From assembly GCA_949128115.1 (NCBI GenBank), contig OX421962.1, forward strand, positions 15,327,262 to 15,391,261: a stretch of 64,000 bases of DNA. Reading direction: 5' to 3'. The stretch's first letter is position 1; every line of letters starts with the position of its first letter. Shown here piece by piece: positions 39,330-50,037 of the stretch. The DNA comes from Anaspis maculata (Eukaryota; Arthropoda; Insecta; Coleoptera; Scraptiidae). The notes below the pieces were generated by a model. That model made no database searches, was not told the DNA's origin, and worked only from the letters and a program-made list of their open reading frames with translations. The position numbers and the translations under genes are program-made.

Positions 39330-39850
39330 CATTTCTATCGGGCCTGGTTCATTTAGGGGTTTCAACTCGACATCCTTGAGGTGGGCTAGAACTCATCGTC
39401 GAGGGAACGCGACTCAGCATCCTGGAGGGGGTTCGAAACACTTCGTCAACGGGTCCCAACTCTACGACTTGGAGAAGGGTCGAAACTCAACACCGGACTG
39501 ACTCGACACCCTAGAGACGGGTTGCAACTCAACGGGGGAAGCAACTCATCGGTCTCTCGGAGGGTCAAAACTCAACCTGGAGGGTTCTCGACTCAACGTG
39601 ACCCCAAGGGGACCAAAACACGTCTCCGAAGGGTTCCAGCTCGACTTTCTCCAGGGGGCCTTTGAGACACATCAGCCGGGGAATCGACTCGTCATTTTCC
39701 AAGTGGGCTGGGACTCATCATTAGGGCTTAGACGCTTCGGCCTCTAGGCTCTAGGAGGGTCGCGACGCAACATAAACGGGTTCTAACTCTGCTTCCTCGA
39801 AGGGGACTAAAACTTTTCGCTAACAGGCCCGCAGAAGCACTCGGCAGCGG
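39330..39850 (+). repeat. Degenerate ~30-bp repeat, ACTC(G/A)(A/T)C core
   Basis: At least a dozen irregular repeats of ACTCAAC, ACTCATC or ACTCGAC are followed by CCTGGAGGG(T)TC-like sequence. Examples lie near 39363, 39390, 39410, 39459, 39485, 39499, 39527, 39541, 39568, 39589, 39687 and 39711. Spacing varies from about 12 to 47 bp. It is GC-rich and distinct from its neighbours. The variable spacing prevents a continuous reading frame. Confidence 0.6.
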
Positions 39851-40386
39851 ACGCGACAAGTCGGGAGCGGACGGCAGCCCAGGAGGATTGGTCCAGGTAC
39901 CACGGTCAATCTCCGGCGATATCCTCCATTCCCCGCAATTCGGAATATTTTATTGCATCCAAAACGACCGCGAACGGCGTATAGACAGCTCAGGTGATCT
40001 GAGAAGCCGCTGGAATGTGACCGGCGGTGCTAGCACGTGAGAATCGGATGATGGCGGGCGGCGAGCGGAGCGTCAACACAGCAGGAGTACGGCAGCAACT
40101 GGCTGGTTGATGTGCGGGTGCTTTATTTCATATGCACCAATTCACTATTTCATCGGACGTCGAGCAGGGACGGATATTGAATTCGATGAGGAGCAAGTAA
40201 ATTATGTTGTAGAGCTTTGCGGGATTTACACGAGTGAATTAAATAACTAGCGACATCTTTTGATGATGCCTTGACTCTGAATATTCACATTCTTATACCT
40301 CGATTTCACGGCATTGAATTATTTTCCTCCGGATTATTTTTCGGCCCGCCAAATGCGGGTGGCTTCAATATTATGCTAGTTATACA
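39851..40386. other. No gene seen
   Basis: A GC-rich stretch to about 40120 (GGCGGGCGGCGAGCGG) grades into AT-rich DNA. It could be a promoter or 5' untranslated region, but no coding exon can be tied to it. Confidence 0.35.
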
Positions 40387-40561
40387 TACAGGGTGTTTCA
40401 GGGATGATAGCAAAGAATTCAACTGTGGATAGATCTCATCAAAATATGACGAAAACCTATGTACCATTTTGCAAAGTTCGGCCTAATGACAAAGATATAG
40501 CCCTCCAAAGTTCACTTTTTTCGGAATTCAAAAATTTGTAACTCAGGAAAGTTTCAGTAAA

Positions 40562-40796
40562 TTTAGCTTCAATTTGGCATGAGCTGGTTTGTCATAACTA
40601 TCCATCACCTTGCCAAATTTGGGAAGAATCCAATCAGTGGCGTAGAAGTTATGAGGGGTCACCTCAAGTCAACTTTTCTTCGGATGCTTCTAAATTATTG
40701 ACCCTCATAACTCCTACACCACGGGTTGGATTCTTCCCAAATTTGGCAGGTCGATAGATAATTATGACAAACCAGCTTTTGCTGAATTAAAGCTGA
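40562..40796. repeat. Inverted repeat, ~98-bp arms
   Basis: Left arm 40562-40660 with GCTGGTTTGTCATAACTATC, GCCAAATTTGGGAAGAATCC and GTTATGAGGG. The right arm 40700-40796 is its inverse complement. The spacer is about 40 bp. Confidence 0.85.
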
Positions 40797-40806
40797 ATTT
40801 GTCATT

Positions 40807-41343
40807 GGCATTTGATTGCTATGGTCTGTTGATTTTGGGAAAAGTTAAGTTACATTCCGTTTTTTTGTATTTGATAATGATAATAAATAACAATAAAACA
40901 AATACAAAACCAAGTATAACACAAAATAACATAGCAGTAGCAATAAACATTTATAATTTACAATTGATCGAATTGGAGTTCATTTTGCTCTGTGCAGAGT
41001 TGTGTGCCTTTTAGCCATATTTTCAACGGCTGCGCTGATATCGTGCGGGTTAATTGACTGGAACGCATCAGCAACTCCTTGCTTCCAGCTCTTGGTTGCT
41101 TTGGGATGTTCTGTCATGAACCATAAATGCGATCTTGGAGCGTTCTTCTCAAAATAGACACTTTCGCAAAATTACATTTCGAGTAATTGTAAATTATAAA
41201 TGTTTATTGCTATTGCGATGTTATTTTGTGTTATACTTGGTTTTGTATTTGTTATATTTTTATTTATTATCATTATCAAATACATAAAAACGGAATGTAA
41301 CCCAACTTTTTCCAAAATCAAACGACCATGGCAAGCGAATGAT
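40807..41343. repeat. Inverted repeat, ~160-bp arms
   Basis: Left arm 40807-40968 and right arm about 41182-41343 share GTTACATTCCG, TTTGATAATGATAATAAATA, ACAAATACAAAACCAAGTAT and CAATAAACATTTATAATTTA. The spacer of ~215 bp contains CTTGCTTCCAGCTCTTGG and has no ORF. Confidence 0.85.
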
Positions 41344-41851
41344 ATTTTATTATGTCACGAGAGCATGGCAACCGAACCGGTAACTAGATTTTTTCGCCCA
41401 AGAAATGGTTTTTCCAATTTTTATAGGTTATTTTGACAAAAACGCTACAAGTATTTCATATTCTTGTGAAGAGAAAGAAAAGGTGAGTTTTATGGGGTGG
41501 AGAAATAATATGGTGTCCATAAGAAAAAATAAAGTTAACTGTCATATCTCAAAAACTAGTAGGCGCAAAAAAAAATTATGACCGTCAGTCGATCAAGGAC
41601 CTTGAAAAATGTCAGATTACCAATTTTCAAATTGATAGCTGTCATAATAAAGAAGTGATTTGAAATTTTCGAATACGGCATTTTTCAGGTTTTTTGAGAT
41701 ATCTCAGAAATGACCTAAGATATCTTGGATATCTTGACATATTTGAGATAGTCATAAAATTGCGCAACTTTTTTGTAATTTAATCGACTTTTTTATCTCT
41801 TACCGTTTCCGAGATACCCATAGTGAGCGTTGAAAAACGGGACACCCTGTA

Positions 41852-42806
41852 TACAGACATGGGCGCCCGCAGGATTTTTGTCAGGAGGGGGCAAATAGCT
41901 TTAGTTAGAGAACGTCACATACCTACCTGGCCTAATTTGTGAAGTCCTTTAGATTAGCGCCGCAGGCGAAATTTTTTTCGAATAATAATAATAATGGTGA
42001 TAATAATTATTGTGCGAAAAATAAGGAAATATATTTGAAAATTAAACTTAACTTTGGAGAAATTTATTAAAATTTTTAATTTTCTACAAAATGTATGAAA
42101 ATTTACTCATACACGAATTAATGAGTACAAATAACACAATTTAATAATTCGGTAAATCGCCACCCGCAATCAGAATTACTAAATAACGACTGAATTACTG
42201 GATAACTGAATAACCAAGTGTAGAGCAAGCAGCGCTGCGGCACAGCGGTAGCCCTCTGCCCCCACCAGTCTGCAGCTTTTTAGTTGCTTATTAGTTCTTA
42301 GAAATGTTTTGATAATAAACTGCTTTCAATCCAAAGCTCTTTACAGTGTTTATACCTAACGGAAAAAATAACATAATCATTTCACCCTATATTGGGCAGT
42401 GGAGCTGGTAGCTGGAATGCACAAATTGCAGATCGTTACCTACCTACCTACCTATCCACCTATTTTATGACTTTACGGGTAGCTATCTAATTCAGGTAGA
42501 AGCCTAATGAAATTTCAAATTGCTCTAACAATTCAAGAAAATGTAAATTACCTTTTCAAAGCTTTTTCTTTCGAAAATGAATTTTTTTTTTCCTTTCTCG
42601 AATTTTTTTTTTTTCGTAAGAAGAATTTATTCAGCTGCTCCGGAGCCAGGGGGGGGGGCAAGCGCCATTCAGAATCCATGTCACTGTTCTATTTCCAATT
42701 TTTTCATAAAAGTAATATCATAGCTGTATTACACTACACAATTTATTGTACAATTTATTGAACAATCTGCCAGAATACTGTCAAAAGTATTCGCTATATG
42801 TTCGCT
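41852..42806. other. No gene seen; ACCT microsatellite 42437-42455
   Basis: AT-rich DNA with an (AAT)-like patch near 41978, a short (TACC)n tract at 42437-42455 and a TAGCTGTATTACACTACACA sequence near 42722 that is related to the inner palindrome at 36908. No coding evidence. Confidence 0.5.
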
Positions 42807-42972
42807 AAGGTATACTAATAAACATACTAAAAGTCCGCCACTACCTGTTGTGCTCGAGCCGCTATCTTGGAAAAATGGTAATAAATTTGATCGAAGGACC
42901 ATTATTCCAAGATGGCGGCTCAAGCGCAACAGGTAGTGGCGGGGACTTTAAGTATGTTTATTAGTATACCTT
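42807..42972. mobile_element. Near-perfect palindromic MITE, ~66-bp arms
   Basis: TAAGGTATACTAATAAACAT, ACTACCTGTTGTGCTCGAGC and CGCTATCTTGGA on the left pair with TCCAAGATGGCGGCTCAAGC, ACAGGTAGTGGCGGGGACTT and TTAGTATACCTTA on the right. The loop is about 34 bp. A single-arm relative lies at about 46035-46130. Each right arm carries CAAGATGGCGGC, the motif also found in the tandem repeats at 901-2080. Confidence 0.85.
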
Positions 42973-45900
42973 ATAGTCCAGTAATCCTACGTAAAAAAAA
43001 GGGTGAACCTCAAACTAATTGCAACAGAAATAATTTTTTCGCTATTAGACACCCTGAAGTCCTACAAGCAACATATCAAAAATTAAGAAAAATTGGAATG
43101 GCGGAAAGTCTTCAAAATGGCGATTCAACAATGGCGGTGTCACTTTGCATAGTTTTTGCTTATAGTACATAAAAGATCAGTTTCTACCTGAAAATAAATC
43201 ATGGAAATCTGAAAATGTCAGGATGTGTCCAGAACTGTCTGCCTTATAACTTATCCAAAAACGACAAAAATCGTACTGGAGGGTTTTGTGTTATTCAGGG
43301 GAGGGGGAGCTAAAATTGCTATTTAAAATGCATCAGGGTTAGAACTTAGAACCTATTACTTATACTGACTCAAATAAACAATTTTCCCGAATTTTTCCAT
43401 GTGTCGAAACCTGAAGGTGCCATTTTTTACAAAAATGTATTATTGCATAACGTGGGGGGCACGGTGGAGGTGTTAACTAGAGGTTTGTGAAATTTTCTTT
43501 TTTCCATATTGGTGCTATACCGTCAAGTTAGGTATCATTTTCGACTGATTTCCACATTCTAAATCCAATGATAACCCCAAAATTGGAATAAAAGCAAGTT
43601 TGAATAAGCTAGCTTGAAAACCCGTGTTTTATTAGGTATATTCTTTAATTTGATTTTTTCAGTAGGTAATTGTTGGAGGCATCCAAAACTATTTTCCACT
43701 TTTGTTTTTTTTTTAGCTTCCAAAAGCAAAATACGCAGGTATTGGGTACATGCTTTTGATAATGTTAAATACACTCCAAAGTAGTGACGTATAAAATAGT
43801 TCCGAATACAAATGCCTCCACCAGTTGAAAAAAAAAACTGAAAAATGCCAAAGGAATTTTTTTTCAGGTAACTTGTCCAAACTTGTTTCTATTGTAATTT
43901 TGAGGTCATCATTGAATTCAGAATGTAGAAGTTAGTCGGAAATAATATCTGACTTGACGCGGTAGCTCTAATATGGAGGAAAATAAAATAAACGACACCT
44001 ATTCAAAAATCGAAATATTGGCTAGCTGACTTCCTCAAGGGAATAAAAAAAAATCGGGCGAAACTATATGTTTCTTCTTTATTATTTATCAAAACAAACA
44101 ACAAGACGTGAAATTGTGATTAAACCACGTTAAAACCAGTTGAACTTGAAAAAACACGTTTTTGAGGTTTATTTTTTTGCCGTTTTTCAATTTCGATTTG
44201 GTTATTGTCAAAAAATATTTTGGTGAAAACTGCTACATAGTTCACTAATTTTAAGCGTTCCATACATAAAAACTATGCATTGGATGTGACATTTTGTTCT
44301 CACAGATTGATAAAATTGATTTGTTGCGGAAACTGTTCAACGCTAATTTTTCACTCGAAAATTTACGCAAGTTCACGCAAAAATTATGCTGCGTCCACCA
44401 AAATACAACTTTTGTACGACTGCCTCTACTGAACGAAAAAAGGAATGCTTTATCTATAATCCGCAGTTCAAAAACTTCAAAACAAATGTATTTTACACTT
44501 ACATCATCTTTTTTACCGCAAGAGTGCGTACATTTTTGAACAAAAATGGTTGTTAGGCAGCTTTTGCAACAAATCGATTAAATCACTTTGTTAAAACAAA
44601 AGATACATTCAGTGCATGATTTTTGTGTGTAAGATACTTGGAATAGATGGAGTATGCAGGAATTGTGATAATAAATTATTTCAACAATAACACAAATGAA
44701 ATCGAAAAAAGGAAAAATCGAGGGAAAAATTGTCCGAAGAAAACGTGTTTTTTTTAGTAAAACTTGCTTAAACATGTTTCAATCACAATTAAATCACCTT
44801 TATTGAATTCACTACGTCAAATTTAGTAGGAAACGATGTCAGAATTGCCAGAATTGATCCGATATTGACAGAAACAGAAACAGAAACATATTGACATTTT
44901 GGACTTGTTCCCCTACCTATATTGTTTCATATTTCTTATGTGTTGTTCGTATAGGTGTACTGAACTGATAAACAACAAAAATTAAATTTATTATAGATTC
45001 TTCATCAAGAAGTATAGTTAACGTCCTTCGACCGGATTGGATATACCATTTTGGACGTTTTCCTCTACTCAAATTTTTCTCAATTCTTAATATGTTGTTC
45101 AGACAGCTAAACGAAACTTGATGTCCAAAAAATAATTTCTGTTGCAATTAGTTCGAGGTTAAACCGTAGTTTTACTGGACTATTAGCGAACATCCCTGTC
45201 AAATTTCCGAATCTCCGACAGTTACTTCTCTCTACTTTTCCCTGTTTCACTGGCTGAATGTTGTGAAGTCAAGTTTGAGGACTAATAACTTTCAAATAAA
45301 TCGATCAATTTTGTTCTTTTTTTCAGAAATGTAAAGGCTGTATTTTTGGCACCAGGTATGCTTTACTACTTCCATTTTGTATCGTTACTTTTTGTTATAC
45401 AGGGTGGATTTTAACATTTTGATTGATTCTTTTGTACTATTTTGGATAAGGCACATCAATATGGGGCTCATATACAGTTGAATAACCTTTGGATCTTCTG
45501 TATATCCTTTGCTGATGTCTTTTGTTTCGAAATGTTTCCTTCAGAACCAATCGACAACACTTTTTGGACTTAGCGATTGTACTTTTAGTTTAATTCATAT
45601 CGAGCATTCCAGAAGCACGTGAAGGCACAATACTGATGAAATCTTGTCTTACCATATGTAAATATCAAAACTGATTGATGTTCGATTGAAACCTTTACTC
45701 CGCCCTGCTGGAAATGTCAAACTCGAAAACCAAATTTTTGCATAATTGAAAAAAATAAATAAAAAATATTTTCGTAATTTTTTTTTTATTTCAACTGTCA
45801 CGTTTAGCTTTGATGTACACTGCCAACATCTTCACAAATTTTGAAGACAATATCTTCAGCCATAGGCAAAAAATCGCTTTTTTTTTATTTTTTTTGGTTA

Positions 45901-47205
45901 ATTTAATTTAATTAATATCAACAGATACGAGAGAAAAATCGGTATGGAACACTTTTTGTAGACAATTTTATGGCCTTGATTTTTAATGAAACCTAATTGA
46001 ATATCTCTGATGATTAGCGCAATATAAGCAGAAAACTGGATCGAAGGACCATTTTTTCAAGATGGCGGCTCGAGCTCAATAGGTAGAGTTGGGGACTTTT
46101 AGTATGTTTATCAGTACACCTTACCGGACATTACTGTCAAATTTCCAAAACTCCAACAGTTCTTTCCCTCCAGCTTTCCTTATTTGACTGGCCTATTTCT
46201 GCATTTTTGCTGGGAAGTTTTCATTATCTTTCAGGGATCACAAGTAAATATCTAACTTTCATACTTGTTAGGTAGAAGCATCCGCTTCTGGCGAATTGGA
46301 AGGATTCACATTCGTCAGCGAAGAACGTTCGCAAAACGTTCGGTAACTTTAGTCGACGCAAGCGGACACGGAACCGCATACGGTTACGCGAACGAACGCC
46401 CTGTTAGGAACGGCCCTGCGTGGCAATCGAAAATTATACCATTTTTAAAAAAGGTAAAATTTTCGAGGTGGACACATTGACTGTTGCGCAGTTTAGTATC
46501 CCGAAAATAAGAAACTCCCCATCTGTGTGATTTACTTTACCATTACCGCACGGTCTGCGATTCACTTTACAGTTACTTGTTACTCAAGTTTTTAGTTATG
46601 CGATACCTATTAATCATTTACAATAGTGGTCGTAGGTATATATAACTATAGTCTCTGAAATATCAAAGTACGCAACGCAAATTTCTGACACTATTAACTA
46701 TCATTTATTACCTGAGAGTACCTAGTAGAACAGTCTGTGGACATGTTGGACAGCGCAACTTATTAAAAAATCATCATGTTAGGTGTACCAATCTACACTC
46801 AACAACATCCCGAATTCCCGGAAACTTGTACAATAATGTTTGACTCGATGTTTTACAACCGCCGATTGTTGAACACGGTTCAGCTTCAAACAGGCCTTCC
46901 ATCGTTTTCCATATCAAAGCCCGCAGTCAGCCGTAGCTACAGCTCCTGTCGAATTACAATTATTATTATTAACGTACCACCGGTGCTAATTAATTTAGGC
47001 AGGTATGTACCTATACGTTTAATATAAATTATGAATCCTCATCGTCTAATTCCGGAACAGCTTCAATAAATTTTGACGCCATCCCTCTCTGTCACGTTAT
47101 ATTATGCACTGTCGATTAACGTGGATGTATGTATATTGTATGTATGTTGGGTGTACAGGATCAGGCTTTGTTGTTCGAAGCTTTATTACCTAATTAATTT
47201 TATAG
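42973..47205. other. No gene seen
   Basis: AT-rich DNA. Two ~80-bp direct repeats, TCAAATTTCCGAATCTCC with GACAGTT (near 45195) and TCAAATTTCCAAAACTCC with AACAGTT (near 46138), and a weaker pair near 44895 and 45040 indicate decayed elements. A CG-rich patch at 46265-46430 (AACGTTCG repeats) is probably a hairpin remnant. No ORF has recognisable features. Confidence 0.4.
46035..46130 (+). repeat. Half copy of the 42807 palindromic MITE
   Basis: GGATCGAAGGACCATTTTTT, CAAGATGGCGGCTCGAGC, AATAGGTAGAG and TTTTAGTATGTTTATCAG match the loop and right arm of 42807-42972. The left arm is missing. Confidence 0.8.
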
Positions 47206-47373
47206 CGGTTTGAAGCCCTCTCGTTTCCCGAGATCCTCGACGCCGCCGCCTGGAAGGTGCCGGCTGGGGATCACAAACCCTGCCAGTACCCGCTATACGA
47301 GCACGAGTGCCAGGAAGTGTGGTGCTCCCTCAGAACACGGCCGAAAGAGACGACTCCGCAGGCTCTATTATGA
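47206..47373 (+). CDS. Possible terminal coding exon, product unknown
   Basis: A GC-rich stretch starts directly after a good splice-acceptor sequence (AATTAATTTTATAG at 47205). Read in phase from 47206, it gives 55 sense codons with strong preference for G or C at third positions, then TGA at 47371. The predicted peptide starts RFEALSFPEILDAAAW and holds four cysteines (KPCQYPLYEHECQEVWCS). A second frame stays open to 47476 and ends in a basic, helical-looking tail. I recognise neither. No upstream exon could be matched, so the call rests on splice context and composition. It could be the last exon of a gene whose other exons lie upstream in the AT-rich DNA or outside the window. Confidence 0.35.
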   Translation, partial: RFEALSFPEILDAAAWKVPAGDHKPCQYPLYEHECQEVWCSLRTRPKETTPQALL

Positions 47374-49692
47374 ATCCTTTAAGAGGGCCCGAACTTTTCG
47401 CTCTGCCGCGGAGCACAAGTTGCGAGAGGAGTTTCCGGACTATCAGCGACGTTTAATTGCACACTTATTGCAGTAAACATTCCGCGAAACTTGATTATCT
47501 TTCGTCATTCAAACTTTATAAACGAGAGATGTTTCCGGGGTAGGGTATGCCTACCTACGGGGAGACGGAGTCGTGTAATTCTTCTTGATTAAAGCTCCGC
47601 TCTCGCACGACCGACAAATGCAGAAAAATTGCCTATCCCGCACGGGAGCATAAGAAATTGAGGAAAATTTCGCGGAAGCACGCGTTTCGGTTTGTGTGGG
47701 TACAATATGGAATAACAAGAAAAAAAAACGTGCAAGAAGTGCCGCTTTATTTGGAGCGCACAGAACTTTTGGAAATGAATCTCTGCGAATGTAAAGTTTC
47801 CACTCCGGCTTCGCGGTAACAAATTTCATTTTAAATGATGGTTTGTAGCTTGGGGTATGGAAGCAGGTATGTATAGGTACTCACCTATATACTTAGGAAT
47901 ATGAAATAAATTTCAACTCCGCTTCTGGCAAGGGCATAAGTGCTTAGTTAGATAAATAAACCCCGGATTTTAGACGGAGCAGGAGTGGGGACGGAGGCAA
48001 GCGCAGGGGAAAAAAGACAAACTAGGATTAACCTTCCAGTTTTGGGATTTTAGTACGGGAGCTATTGATTAGCCGTCCTCGGGACTTATTGTGGTGACCA
48101 AAAGTTTCCGTTTCTACTAACCCAAAGAGATCTCTTGCGTTCCATTTGGTTCGACTTCGGCAGCAAATTATTACGCAGCTGAATCCTTTCGTGGCATGCG
48201 GTGCGGCCAATTCATGGGCGGAAGAGCTCTTTCAATCTTATACTTAGGTCGTCTTAGCTCAACATCAAATTAATTTTTTCTAAGAGCATTTCTTGTGATG
48301 AAACGCATGTTTAGCTAATTTTTAAAAACTCACTTTAATACTCCCACACGAGAAAACATTTCTATACAAGGAACTGCGTGTAAACGCGACGGAAGTTTAG
48401 GTCGAAGACGGTGGGGATTCCACCTGTGCTGTTGTGCCTAGTCGAAGCTAGATGTGCCCAACGACGTCCTCCGAGATTCGATATCAGAGGTGTGTAGTTT
48501 CTCATTTGTTCACCAACATTATTTTCCAAATTGCTTTTGGTTTGCCCGCATTTATTTTTCAATTTTTCATACGGCCGAACTATGAATCTTGATGTTTCGG
48601 GCGTCAATTTGTTTGTTTCTGGGAGAATAAAGGGACGGACGGTTCAAAGTGGGTTTATTCGGGGATTTTTTTTAGAATTGCAATAAGGCTGTAATTGCAC
48701 ACAGCCGTGAGGGGTTTCCAGAAGGTTTCGGGGCGTTCAAGTGTAAGTTGGGTATCCAATTTGTGTCGGGAGCACCGCGGATGAATGATGTCACGACGGA
48801 GAAATGCAGGTCGGCTAAAAATGACCCGCGGATGCCTTGGAACCACGGGCATCGTGAAATAATAAGCGCGATTGGGTTCGTTGTTCCAGGTCCGAGCTTT
48901 ATAGCGTATATGGAATTATTTTCATGTTACAGGTCCGGGCTTAAAGAATACTTTAATCCATCATTGAAGTTTCGATTCAGAGATGGATAACGCTTTTTCC
49001 TGTATGAGTCTGTTTTACGTTCTGATGTTTGGTGTCACTCTTCTTGTCTCACGAATTTTGCAAACTCACTGACTTTTATGCATTTTATGCTTGTATTTTG
49101 TTGACTAAATATGTTTGTTATTTTGTTACAAGAATGTCTTGTGCATCCCTCTCATTCTATTTTACACATAAGTTGTCTTGACAGTGTTTATAGGTACTTC
49201 AAATCATGCCAGTCGCAAGCGAAGTCTGTTGAATCTTGAGGTGAACCAGCCCTAGAATCTTGTGGGAACCCAGAGCCTTTATTTAATCAAGTCGCATGCG
49301 TCCACTGACTACCCTTAGGTTTTGAGAGATTGCTTTTGCTTTTGAAGAGAAGTGTGTATTTGCTTTTGTGCGCTTTGTTGAAAGCGCTCAACGTTAAAAT
49401 CCGAGTGATCAATTTACACTGGTTCAATGGCCTTTTTTTCACTGAAGGTAGTTTTGTGACATTGTAACATATTTTAGCGCAAAATAAAGCAATACGCAGG
49501 GGTTTCTTTGGTGTGTTCTTCCCATGTGTGCCTGTTGGCGAATATGTCGCAGTTTTCCACTTTTCTTTTGCTTTTTATGCTGACAGTTTGACATGTTTTA
49601 TGATTTATTGTTGGGTGTTACTCATCTATTTGTTGTTGTTGTTGTTGCTCCATTTGTTTTACATAATTTGAATGATTTTTTCTTGTTTTATG
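47374..49692. other. No gene recognised
   Basis: Several 60-93-codon ORFs occur on both strands with no known motif. A (TTG)n tract lies at about 49631-49647. GC content rises at 48740-48900 without a supported exon. Confidence 0.4.
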
Positions 49693-50037
49693 GGTGTTTG
49701 TGTTTGACGTTTTATCCATGATTTCATCGGCTCTGTGTAAAAAGAGCGCTGGAATAAATAGCGCTTTTAAATATGGCGCGTCAAAAGATAGCGTTCGGAA
49801 AAAACGGCGCGTCCAAATAAAGCGACCAGAAAAAACAGCGTGTCAAAAGATGGCGCTCGGTAAAAAAGGCGCGTCTTAATTAAGCGCTCAGAAAAAATAG
49901 CGCGTCTGAAAAAAGCGTGTCGCAAAATGGCGCTCGGTAAAAATCGCGTGCCCAAAAATAGCGCGTAATGAAGAGCGATTGAAAAAAACAGGGCGTGTGA
50001 AAAGAACGTCCCGTAATATAGTCGCGTCCAAAAATTG
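49693..50037 (+). repeat. 15-16-bp GCGC tandem array, forward
   Basis: GCG(C/T)-led units occur at 49746, 49761, 49776, 49791, 49807, 49822, 49838, 49853, 49869, 49884, 49900, 49915, 49930, 49946, 49961 and 49975, then more loosely to about 50037. Two types roughly alternate: GCGCGTC followed by A-rich, and GCGCTCGG followed by A-rich. The array starts after ATGATTTCATCGGCTCTG TGTAAAAA. Short ORFs through it are not coding. Confidence 0.9.

Larger units (their letters stand above)
40387..41851. mobile_element. Composite bounded by TACAGGGTGT and ACACCCTGTA
   Basis: TACAGGGTGTTTCAGGG (40387) and, inverted, TACAGGGTGTCCCG (41851 inward) bound 1.47 kb. Beyond the decamer the two ends do not match, so they may belong to two different elements. 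Inside are two separate inverted-repeat structures, listed below. ORFs at 40799 and 41200 read through arms and are low in complexity. Confidence 0.5.

Noticed and set aside
46265..46480. CG-rich ORF with Arg-rich peptide
   Set aside because: Sequence is built from AACGTTCG-like short inverted pieces, more like a hairpin remnant than an exon.
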